64,000 nucleotides of DNA from NCBI RefSeq assembly GCF_001547895.1, contig NZ_AP014627.1, forward strand, positions 1,429,501 to 1,493,500. The letters run 5' to 3'. The first letter of the stretch is position 1; every line of letters begins with the position of its first letter. The stretch is from Pseudomonas sp. Os17. GTDB lineage: Bacteria > Pseudomonadota > Gammaproteobacteria > Pseudomonadales > Pseudomonadaceae. Of this stretch, positions 55,592-64,000 are shown one piece after another. The notes beneath the pieces were generated by a model, which worked only from the letters and a program-made list of their open reading frames with translations, ran no database searches and was not told where the DNA came from. The position numbers and the translations under genes were made by a program.

Positions 55592-56449
55592 ATGGCTGAA
55601 ATCCTTTCGCTGCACGACGCGGTGAAGCAATTCGTCAACGACGGCGACACCGTCGCGCTCGAAGGCTTCACCCACCTGATTCCTACGGCCGCAGGTCATG
55701 AAATCATCCGCCAGGGCAAGAAAGACCTGACCCTGGTGCGCATGACCCCTGACTTGATCTACGACCAGTTGATCGGTGCCGGTTGCGCTCGCAAGCTGAT
55801 TTTCTCCTGGGGCGGCAACCCGGGTGTGGGCTCCCTGCACCGCCTGCGCGATGCCGTGGAAAAACAGTGGCCTCAGCCGCTGGAAATCGAAGAGCACAGC
55901 CACGCCGACCTGGCCAACGCCTATGTCGCCGGTGCCTCGGGCCTGCCGTTCGCCGTGCTGCGGGCCTACGCCGGCTCCGACCTGCCCAAGGTCAACCCGC
56001 TGATCAAGACCGTGACCTGCCCCTTCACCGGTGAAGTGCTGGCGGCGGTGCCTTCGGTACGCCCCGATGTCACGGTGATCCACGCGCAGAAAGCCGACCG
56101 CAAGGGCAACGTCCTGCTGTGGGGGATCCTGGGGGTGCAGAAAGAGGCCGCCCTGGCCGCCAAGCGCTGCATTGTCACCGTCGAGGAAATCGTCGACGAC
56201 CTGAACGCCCCGATGAACGCCTGCGTGCTGCCGACCTGGGCCCTGAGCGCGGTCTGCCATGTGCCGGGCGGCGCCCATCCGTCCTATGCCCACGGTTACT
56301 CCGAGCGCGACAACCGCTTCTACCAGGCCTGGGATCCGATCGCCCGTGACCGTGAAACCTTCACCGCCTGGATCAACGAATACATCCGCGGCAGTGCCGA
56401 CTTCAGCGAATTCCAGGCCAAGCTGGCCGCAGCTTCGGAGGCCAAGTAA
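55592..56449 (+). CDS. pcaI: 3-oxoadipate CoA-transferase, subunit A (glutaconate-type)
   Basis: This 285-residue alpha subunit transfers CoA from succinyl-CoA to beta-ketoadipate. It is longer than the classic P. putida PcaI (about 231 residues) and belongs to the glutaconate-CoA-transferase-like group found in P. aeruginosa and in CatI. Typical segments are EGFTHLIPTAAGHEIIRQGKK and IFSWGGNPGVGSLHRLRDA. Its TAA overlaps the pcaJ ATG (TAATG). Confidence 0.9.
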   Translation: MAEILSLHDAVKQFVNDGDTVALEGFTHLIPTAAGHEIIRQGKKDLTLVRMTPDLIYDQLIGAGCARKLIFSWGGNPGVGSLHRLRDAVEKQWPQPLEIEEHSHADLANAYVAGASGLPFAVLRAYAGSDLPKVNPLIKTVTCPFTGEVLAAVPSVRPDVTVIHAQKADRKGNVLLWGILGVQKEAALAAKRCIVTVEEIVDDLNAPMNACVLPTWALSAVCHVPGGAHPSYAHGYSERDNRFYQAWDPIARDRETFTAWINEYIRGSADFSEFQAKLAAASEAK

Positions 56450-57227
56450 TGAACTACTCCACCAATGAAATGATGACCGTGGCCGCTGCCCGTCGCCTGC
56501 AGAACGGCTCGGTGTGCTTCGTCGGCATCGGCCTGCCCTCCAAGGCCGCCAACCTGGCGCGCCTGACCTCGTCGCCAGACGTGGTACTGATCTACGAGTC
56601 CGGCCCGATCGGCGCCAAGCCCAGCGTGCTGCCGCTGTCCATCGGTGACGGCGAGCTGGCGGAAACCGCCGACACCGTGGTGCCTACTGGCGAGATCTTC
56701 CGCTACTGGCTGCAGGGCGGACGCATCGACGTGGGTTTCCTCGGGGCTGCCCAGGTCGACCGTTTCGGCAACATCAACACCACCGTGGTCGGTGATTACC
56801 ACCGGCCCAAGGTGCGCCTGCCGGGCGCCGGCGGTGCCCCGGAAATCGCCGGTTCGGCGAAAAGCGTACTGATCATCCTCAAGCAGTCGTCCCGCTCCTT
56901 CGTCGACAAGCTGGACTTCATCACCTCCGTCGGTCACGGCGAGGGTGGCGACTCGCGCAAGCGCCTGGGCCTGCCCGGCGCCGGTCCGGTGGGGATCATC
57001 ACCGACCTGTGCATCATGGAGCCGGAAGCCGGCACCCACGAATTCATCGTTACCTCGCTGCACCCGGGCGTGACCCGCGAGCAGGTAGTGGCCGCCACCG
57101 GCTGGGCGATCCGTTTCGCCGAGCACGTGGCCGAAACGGCCGCACCCACCGAAGTCGAACTCACTGCCCTGCGTGACCTGGAAGCGCGCACCGCCGCGGC
57201 CCATGGCCAAGCTCCTGGAGAAGCCTG

Positions 57228-57228
<1 letters not shown>
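56449..57228 (+). CDS. pcaJ: 3-oxoadipate CoA-transferase, subunit B (glutaconate-type)
   Basis: This 259-residue beta subunit carries the probable catalytic Glu50 ([12 protein letters not shown]), like the ESG motif of glutaconate CoA-transferase, and GGGADFNINTT-like sequence [16 protein letters not shown]. It forms the active enzyme with PcaI. Stop and start overlap with pcaF (TGATG), so pcaIJF are probably translated together. Confidence 0.9.
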
Positions 57229-58430
<1,202 letters not shown>

Positions 58431-58467
58431 CTGCCTGCCTTATACAAGAAGAGAACGAGGAACCACC

Positions 58468-59172
58468 ATGAGTGACAAGCCCGGTTACCGGCGCCCGCAA
58501 GCGGGCACTCAGCCTGATTATCTGCACCCGGCCTACCAGTCGACCAACACCCGCTCGCCGTCCAAGCCGCTGGTGTTCCTGCCCCATTCGCTGTCGGAAA
58601 TCACCGGCCCGAGCATCGGCGCCGAATCGATCCAGGAACGGGACAACGACCTGACCGCGCAGCACGCAGGCCAGCCCCAGGGCGAGCGGATCATCATCCA
58701 CGGCCGCGTGCTGGACGAAAACGGCCTGCCGGTGCCGGGCATCCTGGTGGAGATCTGGCAGGCCAACGCCGCCGGTCGCTACAACCACGACCGCGACCTG
58801 CACGATGCACCGCTGGATCCGAACTTCACCGGCACCGGGCGCACCGTGACCGATGCCGACGGCTGGTATCAGTTCCAGACCATCAAGCCCGGCGCCTACC
58901 CCTGGGGCAACCACCACAATGCCTGGCGTCCGGCGCATATCCATTTCTCGCTGTTCGGCCCGAGCATCCTCACCCGCCTGGTGACCCAGATGTATTTCCC
59001 CGGCGACCCGCTGCTGGAATATGACCCGATCTACAACTGCGTGCCGGACACCCGCGCCAAGGAACGCCTGATCGCCCGTTTCGATCTGGAGAAAACCATC
59101 CCTTCCTACGCCCTCGGTTACCGTTGGGACATCGTCCTGCGCGGCCGCGATGCCACGCCGATGGAGAAATGA
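58468..59172 (+). CDS. pcaH: Protocatechuate 3,4-dioxygenase beta subunit
   Basis: This 234-residue subunit holds the catalytic Fe(III). The expected ligands are present: Tyr105, Tyr144, His157 and His159 (WRPAHIHFS), with the same spacing as Tyr408/Tyr447/His460/His462 of P. putida. The enzyme opens protocatechuate to 3-carboxy-cis,cis-muconate. The ATG at 58468 follows GAGG. pcaG starts 1 bp after its stop. Confidence 0.96.
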   Translation: MSDKPGYRRPQAGTQPDYLHPAYQSTNTRSPSKPLVFLPHSLSEITGPSIGAESIQERDNDLTAQHAGQPQGERIIIHGRVLDENGLPVPGILVEIWQANAAGRYNHDRDLHDAPLDPNFTGTGRTVTDADGWYQFQTIKPGAYPWGNHHNAWRPAHIHFSLFGPSILTRLVTQMYFPGDPLLEYDPIYNCVPDTRAKERLIARFDLEKTIPSYALGYRWDIVLRGRDATPMEK

Positions 59173-59173
59173 C

Positions 59174-59740
59174 ATGACCCTGACCGCGACTACCTCCCAC
59201 ACCGTCGGCCCCTACTACCACATCGGCCTGACCTGGCTGAACCGCGAAGACCTGACCGAGGAAGGCACTCGGGGCGAGCGGGTGGCGATCACCGGCCAGG
59301 TGGTGGACGGCAACGGCAACTTCGTCAACGACGCCATGCTGGAGGTCTGGCAGGCCAATGCCGCCGGTAAGTACCGCCACCCGGAAGATCAGCAGGACAA
59401 GCCCCTGGACCCGCACTTCCAGGGATTTGGCCGGGTGCCGGTGGACGCCGAAGGGCGCTTTCGCTTCACCACCATCAAGCCGGGTACGGTGCCGGGCCTC
59501 AAGGGCACGACCCAGGCGCCGCACCTGGTGGTGCTGGTGTTCGCCCGTGGCCTGGTCAAGCACCTGCTGACTCGCATCTACTTCGACGGCGAGCCGGCCA
59601 ACGCCGCCGACCCGCTGTTGGCCTGCGTGCCCGAGGAGCGCCGCGGTACCTTGCTGGCCAGGGCCGATGCCGCCGGTCACTACCAGTGGAACGTGATTCT
59701 CCAGGGGACCGACGCCGAGACGGTGTTCTTCGATTACTGA
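59174..59740 (+). CDS. pcaG: Protocatechuate 3,4-dioxygenase alpha subunit
   Basis: This 188-residue subunit shares the fold of PcaH (LEVWQANAAGKYRHPED, FRFTTIKPGTVPG) but lacks the full iron ligand set, as expected for the alpha subunit. It shapes the active site. The ATG at 59174 lies 1 bp after pcaH. An inverted repeat region follows the gene. Confidence 0.95.
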   Translation: MTLTATTSHTVGPYYHIGLTWLNREDLTEEGTRGERVAITGQVVDGNGNFVNDAMLEVWQANAAGKYRHPEDQQDKPLDPHFQGFGRVPVDAEGRFRFTTIKPGTVPGLKGTTQAPHLVVLVFARGLVKHLLTRIYFDGEPANAADPLLACVPEERRGTLLARADAAGHYQWNVILQGTDAETVFFDY

Positions 59741-59755
59741 GCCGGAGCACGGTGT

Positions 59756-59892
59756 AGCCGCTGCCGCAGGCTGCGAACGGCCCGAAGGGACGCGGTTGCG
59801 GCGAGTTTGGCGAGAGAGTGCCAAGCAAGGCCCTGCGTACCGAACGCGGCCCGGCCTTTCGCAACCTCGCCGTGGCTCGGCAGCGGCTACAG
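59756..59892. repeat. Second-type REP pair between pcaG and pcaT
   Basis: TAGCCGCTGCCGCAGGCTGC at the left and GGCAGCGGCTACAG at the right face each other, with a GC-rich middle. This is the same family as at 26937 and 55301. Confidence 0.7.
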
Positions 59893-59979
59893 GCAGAACC
59901 ATAGGGCCCATGTCCCGTAGGGAACGGGAGTGTTGCCAGGTGTGTCTAGACTCACACTGTCCCCCACGAGTGAAAAATC

Positions 59980-61275
59980 ATGACAACAAGCACAAGTCAC
60001 TACACCGCAGAGGAGCGCAGCAAAAGGATCTTTGCCATTGTCGGTGCCTCCTCCGGCAACCTGGTGGAATGGTTCGACTTCTACGTCTATGCCTTTTGCG
60101 CCATCTACTTCGCCCCGGCATTTTTCCCCTCCGACGATCCCACGGTGCAGTTGCTCAACACCGCCGGGGTGTTCGCCGCCGGCTTTTTGATGCGGCCCAT
60201 CGGCGGCTGGCTGTTCGGCCGGGTTGCCGACCGCCACGGGCGCAAGAACTCGATGATGATCTCGGTGCTGATGATGTGCGCCGGCTCCCTGGTCATCGCC
60301 TTTTTGCCGACCTACGCCAGCATCGGTGCCTGGGCGCCGTTCCTGCTGCTGGTGGCGCGCCTGTTCCAGGGCCTGTCGGTGGGCGGCGAGTACGGCACCA
60401 CCGCCACCTACATGAGTGAAGTGGCGCTCAAGGGCCAGCGCGGGTTCTTCGCCTCCTTCCAGTACGTGACCCTGATCGGCGGGCAACTGCTGGCGGTGTC
60501 GGTGGTGGTGGTTCTCCAGCAGTTTCTCGATGAGGCCGAGCTCAAGGCCTGGGGCTGGCGCGTTCCGTTCGTGATCGGTGCCATCGCGGCGCTGATCTCG
60601 CTGCTGCTGCGGCGTTCGCTGAAGGAAACCACCAGCAAGGAGATGCGCGAGAACAAGGACGCCGGCAGCGTCGCCGCGCTGTTCAAGAATCACTCGGCGG
60701 CCTTCATCACCGTGCTGGGCTACACCGCCGGCGGCTCGCTGATTTTCTACACCTTCACCACCTACATGCAGAAGTACCTGGTGAACACCGCGGGCATGCA
60801 CGCCAAGACTGCCAGCTACATCATGACCGGCGCGCTGTTCCTCTATATGTGCATGCAGCCGCTGTTCGGCATGCTGGCGGACAAGATCGGCCGGCGTAAT
60901 TCCATGCTCTGGTTCGGCGCCCTGGGCACCCTGTTCACCGTGCCGATCCTGCTGACCCTGAAGACCGTCACCAGTCCGTTCCTGGCCTTTGTGCTGATCA
61001 CCCTGGCCCTGGCCATCGTCAGTTTCTACACCTCCATCAGCGGCCTGGTGAAGGCCGAGATGTTCCCGCCGCAGGTGCGCGCGCTGGGGGTGGGCTTGGC
61101 TTATGCGGTGGCCAATGCGATCTTCGGTGGCTCGGCGGAATGGGTGGCCCTGAACTTCAAGAACATGGGCATGGAAAACACCTTCTACTGGTACGTCACG
61201 GCGATGATGGCGATAGCCTTCCTGTTCAGCCTGCGCCTGCCGAAGCAGGCGGCCTACCTGCACCACGATCTTTGA
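59980..61275 (+). CDS. pcaT: MFS dicarboxylate/beta-ketoadipate transporter PcaT
   Basis: This 431-residue metabolite/H+ symporter (KgtP-like) has twelve helices. [24 protein letters not shown] and the loop [20 protein letters not shown] are family signatures. PcaT of P. putida imports beta-ketoadipate and dicarboxylates. It lies between pcaG and pcaB. Confidence 0.92.
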   Translation: MTTSTSHYTAEERSKRIFAIVGASSGNLVEWFDFYVYAFCAIYFAPAFFPSDDPTVQLLNTAGVFAAGFLMRPIGGWLFGRVADRHGRKNSMMISVLMMCAGSLVIAFLPTYASIGAWAPFLLLVARLFQGLSVGGEYGTTATYMSEVALKGQRGFFASFQYVTLIGGQLLAVSVVVVLQQFLDEAELKAWGWRVPFVIGAIAALISLLLRRSLKETTSKEMRENKDAGSVAALFKNHSAAFITVLGYTAGGSLIFYTFTTYMQKYLVNTAGMHAKTASYIMTGALFLYMCMQPLFGMLADKIGRRNSMLWFGALGTLFTVPILLTLKTVTSPFLAFVLITLALAIVSFYTSISGLVKAEMFPPQVRALGVGLAYAVANAIFGGSAEWVALNFKNMGMENTFYWYVTAMMAIAFLFSLRLPKQAAYLHHDL

Positions 61276-61323
61276 CCTGTGTGCCTGCGCCCGAGCCGGG
61301 CGCAGGCTTGCTAAGGACTGTTT

Positions 61324-62688
61324 ATGACCCTGACTGCGAGCAACCAGTTGTTCGATGCCTACTTCACTGCCCGGGAAATGCGCGGAGTGTTCTGCGACCA
61401 GGGGCGGGTCCAGGCCATGCTCGACTTCGAGGCGGCCCTGGCCCGCGCCGAGGCGCGGGTCGGGCTGATCCCGCAGCGTGCCGTGGCCCCGATCGAGGCG
61501 GCCTGCCGGGCGCAACTCTATGATTTCCAGGCCCTGGGAGAGGCGATTGCCACGGCCGGCAATTCGGCGATTCCCCTGGTCAAGGCCCTGGGCAAGCAGA
61601 TCGCCCGCAGCGATGGTGAGGCCGAACGCTATGTGCACTTGGGAGCCACCAGCCAGGACGTGATGGACAGCGGGCTGGTGCTGCAACTGCGCCGCGCCGT
61701 GCAGTTGCTGGAGCAGGACCTGTTGCGCCTGGGGGACCTTCTGGCGGCCCAGGCCACGCGTCATGCCGACACGCCCCTGGCCGGCCGAACCTGGCTGCAG
61801 CACGCGACGCCGGTGACCCTGGGCATGAAGATCGCCGGTTGGCTGGGGGCGGTGACCCGCAGCCGCGAACGCCTGCAACAACTCAAGCCGCGCCTGCTGG
61901 TGCTGCAGTTCGGCGGCGCCTCCGGAACCCTCGCGGCCCTCGGCGAGCAGGCCCTGCCGATTGCCCGGGCCCTGGCCGAGGAGCTGCAGCTCCGCCTGCC
62001 GGAACAGCCTTGGCACACCCAGCGCGACCGCCTGGTGGAGTTCGCCTCGGTGCTGGGCCTGCTGGCCGGCAGCCTGGGCAAGCTGGGGCGCGATATCAGC
62101 CTGCTGATGCAGACCGAGGCGGCGGAAGTCTTCGAGCCTGCCGCGCCGGGCAAGGGCGGTTCGTCCACCATGCCGCACAAGCGCAACCCGGTGGGCGCGG
62201 CGGTACTGATCAGCGCCGCGACCCGGGTTCCGGGCCTCCTGGCGACAATGTTCACCGCCATGCCCCAGGAGCACGAGCGCAGTCTCGGCCTGTGGCACGC
62301 CGAATGGGACACCCTGCCGGACATCTGCTGCCTGGTGTCCGGGGCGCTGCAACAAGCCTTGCTGGTGGCCGAGGGGTTGCAGGTCGACAGCGCCCGCATG
62401 GCGCGCAACCTCGACCTGACCCGGGGCCTGGTCCTGGCCGAAGCGGTGAGCATTGAACTGGCCCAGCGCCTGGGCCGGGAAACCGCCCATCACCTGTTGG
62501 AACAATGCTGCAAGCGTGCGGTGGAGGAACAACGCCATCTGCGCGAGGTATTGGCGGACGATGCCCGGGTCTGCGCCGAGCTGTCGGCGGCAGAGCTGGA
62601 TCGTCTGATGGATCCGGCGCATTACCTCGGTCAGGCCCAGGCCTGGGTCGAGCGCGCCGTGGCTGAACATTTTGCCTTGAAGGCCTGA
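61324..62688 (+). CDS. pcaB: 3-carboxy-cis,cis-muconate cycloisomerase
   Basis: This 454-residue member of the fumarase/aspartase superfamily converts carboxymuconate to gamma-carboxymuconolactone. The superfamily signature GSSTMPHKRNP lies near residue 279-289. GATSQDVMDSG gives the substrate-binding region. Length is normal. pcaD starts 11 bp downstream. Confidence 0.95.
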   Translation: MTLTASNQLFDAYFTAREMRGVFCDQGRVQAMLDFEAALARAEARVGLIPQRAVAPIEAACRAQLYDFQALGEAIATAGNSAIPLVKALGKQIARSDGEAERYVHLGATSQDVMDSGLVLQLRRAVQLLEQDLLRLGDLLAAQATRHADTPLAGRTWLQHATPVTLGMKIAGWLGAVTRSRERLQQLKPRLLVLQFGGASGTLAALGEQALPIARALAEELQLRLPEQPWHTQRDRLVEFASVLGLLAGSLGKLGRDISLLMQTEAAEVFEPAAPGKGGSSTMPHKRNPVGAAVLISAATRVPGLLATMFTAMPQEHERSLGLWHAEWDTLPDICCLVSGALQQALLVAEGLQVDSARMARNLDLTRGLVLAEAVSIELAQRLGRETAHHLLEQCCKRAVEEQRHLREVLADDARVCAELSAAELDRLMDPAHYLGQAQAWVERAVAEHFALKA

Positions 62689-62699
62689 AGGAGACTGCT

Positions 62700-63488
62700 G
62701 TGGGATTCGTGAAACTCGCCGAGGGCGATCTGCACTATCAACTCGAAGGACCAGAGGGCGCGCCGGTACTGGTGCTGTCCAACTCCCTGGGCACCGATCT
62801 GCGCATGTGGGACAAGCAGATGGCGGCCTTTACCCGGCACTTCCGGGTGCTGCGCATGGACACCCGCGGCCATGGTCTTTCGCTGGTGAGCGAGGGGCCC
62901 TACAGCATCGAGCAACTGGGCCGGGATGTGCTGGCGTTGCTGGATGCCCTGGATATCCAGCGTGCGCATTTCTGCGGCCTGTCCATGGGCGGCCTGATCG
63001 GCCAGTGGCTGGGGATCAACGCCGGCGAGCGTTTGCACAAACTGGTGGTGTGCAACACCGCGGCCAAGATCGGCGAGCCCTCGGTGTGGAACCCGCGGAT
63101 CGAAACCGTGCTGCGTGACGGCCCGGCGGCCATGGTGGCGCTGCGTGACGCCTCCATCGCCCGCTGGTTCACCGCCGACTTCGCCCAAGCCCATCCTGAG
63201 CAGGCCAAGCTGATTACCGACATGCTCGCCGCCACTTCGCCCCAGGGCTATGCCGCCAACTGTGCGGCGGTGCGCGATGCGGATTTCCGCGAGCAACTGG
63301 GGGCGATCAAGGTGCCGACCCTGGTGATTTCCGGCAGTGACGACGCGGTGACTCCGCCCTCCGGCGGTCACTTCATCGAGCAGCACGTGGCCGGCGCCGA
63401 GTACGCCGAGTTCTATGCCGCGCACCTGTCCAACGTCCAGGCCGGCGACGCGTTCAGCGCCCGTGTCGTGGAATTCCTGCTGGCCTGA
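62700..63488 (+). CDS. pcaD: 3-oxoadipate enol-lactonase
   Basis: This 262-residue alpha/beta hydrolase turns beta-ketoadipate enol-lactone into beta-ketoadipate. The nucleophile elbow GLSMGG has Ser95, the oxyanion region NSLGTDLRMWD is present, and a catalytic Asp (SGSDDAVTPP) and His (AAHLSNVQA) lie downstream. A GTG at 62700 with AAGGAG upstream is the likely start. Confidence 0.95.
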   Translation: MGFVKLAEGDLHYQLEGPEGAPVLVLSNSLGTDLRMWDKQMAAFTRHFRVLRMDTRGHGLSLVSEGPYSIEQLGRDVLALLDALDIQRAHFCGLSMGGLIGQWLGINAGERLHKLVVCNTAAKIGEPSVWNPRIETVLRDGPAAMVALRDASIARWFTADFAQAHPEQAKLITDMLAATSPQGYAANCAAVRDADFREQLGAIKVPTLVISGSDDAVTPPSGGHFIEQHVAGAEYAEFYAAHLSNVQAGDAFSARVVEFLLA

Positions 63489-63510
63489 GCATCGATTCAA
63501 GGAGCCCTTC

Positions 63511-63903
63511 GTGGACGAGAAACAACGTTATGACGCCGGCATGCAGGTGCGCCGCGCGGTATTGGGCGATGCCCATGTCGACCGCAGCCTGAATGCCCTG
63601 AACGAGTTCAACTCGGAATTCCAGGAAATGATCACCCGCCATGCCTGGGGCGATATCTGGACCCGCCCGGGCCTGCCGCGGCACACCCGCAGCCTGATCA
63701 CCATTGCCATGCTGATCGGCATGAACCGCAACGAAGAGCTCAAGCTGCACCTGCGGGCTGCCGCCAACAATGGCGTGAGCCGTGGCGAGATCAAGGAAGT
63801 GATCATGCAGAGCGCGATCTACTGCGGCATCCCGGCGGCCAATGCCACCTTCCACCTGGCCGAATCGGTGTGGGACGAACTGGGCACCGAGTCGCGCCTG
63901 TAA
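63511..63903 (+). CDS. pcaC: 4-carboxymuconolactone decarboxylase
   Basis: This 130-residue small enzyme decarboxylates carboxymuconolactone to beta-ketoadipate enol-lactone. The CMD motif GMNRNEELKLHLRAAANNGVS and the C-terminal segment IMQSAIYCGIPAANATFHLAE are typical. The GTG start follows AAGGAG. It is last in the pca cluster and is followed by a strong terminator. Confidence 0.95.
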   Translation: MDEKQRYDAGMQVRRAVLGDAHVDRSLNALNEFNSEFQEMITRHAWGDIWTRPGLPRHTRSLITIAMLIGMNRNEELKLHLRAAANNGVSRGEIKEVIMQSAIYCGIPAANATFHLAESVWDELGTESRL

Positions 63904-63921
63904 CCTGTTCCACGGCCCAAC

Positions 63922-63956
63922 AAAAAGGCCAGCCCGATCACCGGGCTGGCCTTTTT
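63922..63956 (+). terminator. Strong terminator after the pca cluster
   Basis: AAAAAGGCCAGCCCG and CGGGCTGGCCTTTTT form a perfect 15-bp stem around a 5-base loop. It can act in both directions. Confidence 0.93.
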
Positions 63957-63974
63957 TGTGGGGCTGTTGCGCCG

Positions 63975-64000
63975 TTACAGCAGGCTCAACGGATAGCTGA
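63975..64000 (-). CDS. Possible C-terminal end of a minus-strand gene
   Basis: On the minus strand the last bases read ...SYPLSLL then TAA. The ending resembles the last strand of OprD-type porins, which often neighbour aromatic catabolic genes. Only seven codons are visible, so this is a hint. Confidence 0.3.

Noticed and set aside
59887..62670. 927-codon minus-strand ORF opposite pcaT and pcaB
   Set aside because: Very long but fully antisense to two well-supported genes; its Gln/His/Gly/Arg-rich content is typical of a shadow frame.

Overview
The window is about 64 kb of a GC-rich chromosome, almost certainly from a fluorescent Pseudomonas (P. fluorescens/protegens/chlororaphis type). This rests on protein families and gene order: quiP, GST, ychJ, ompA, dinG, pdxH, nhaA and the braCDEFG block follow a pseudomonad core backbone. 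The window also has a protocatechuate (pca) cluster, the small cbb3-oxidase subunit CcoM, and extragenic REP palindromes. I saw no phage, insertion sequence, CRISPR array, tRNA or rRNA.

Layout. 1-2114 (minus): basic amino acid ABC uptake operon (binding protein and two permeases; the last permease runs off the left edge). 2446-10924: AHL acylase QuiP, GST, an isochorismatase-fold protein, two SEC-C zinc-motif proteins around a LEA-type lipoprotein, an OmpA lipoprotein, a DUF1145 protein overlapping a glycine-rich secreted protein, and a CopD-like membrane protein. 11024-19852: DinG helicase, a large secreted glycoside hydrolase, an EstB-like serine hydrolase, an unusual OmpA lipoprotein, PdxH and a glycine-zipper lipoprotein. 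19931-26885: NhaA, a cysteine-synthase-like PLP enzyme, an FAD oxidoreductase, a lipoprotein, and an SDR/LysR divergent pair.

26957-29454 (minus) is a bufferin operon: a small exported cysteine peptide precursor (DUF2282), an MNIO-family oxidase (DUF692), its DUF2063 partner and a DoxX protein, predicted to make a modified copper-binding peptide. 29610-34610 (minus) is braCDEFG, the high-affinity branched-chain amino acid ABC system. 35510-37690 (minus) encodes a stand-alone 726-residue tubulin/FtsZ-superfamily protein with an intact GGGTGSG loop. After it come a hydroxyisobutyrate-dehydrogenase-like enzyme, an MHYT-GGDEF-EAL c-di-GMP protein, an MFS transporter, RapA, a class V aminotransferase/RidA/LysR block, CcoM under a probable Anr promoter, and a PiT phosphate transporter.

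52804-63903 is the pca regulon: pcaR, pcaK, pcaIJF, pcaHG, pcaT, pcaB, pcaD, pcaC. All enzymes from protocatechuate to succinyl-CoA and acetyl-CoA are present (PcaHG, PcaB, PcaC, PcaD, PcaIJ, PcaF), with two transporters and the IclR-type regulator. PcaR-like operator sequences lie before pcaR, between pcaR and pcaK, and before pcaI. AANAANAA (Hfq/Crc-type) motifs sit at the translation starts of pcaK, pcaI and an unannotated 20-codon leader ORF. A strong terminator ends the cluster at the right edge.
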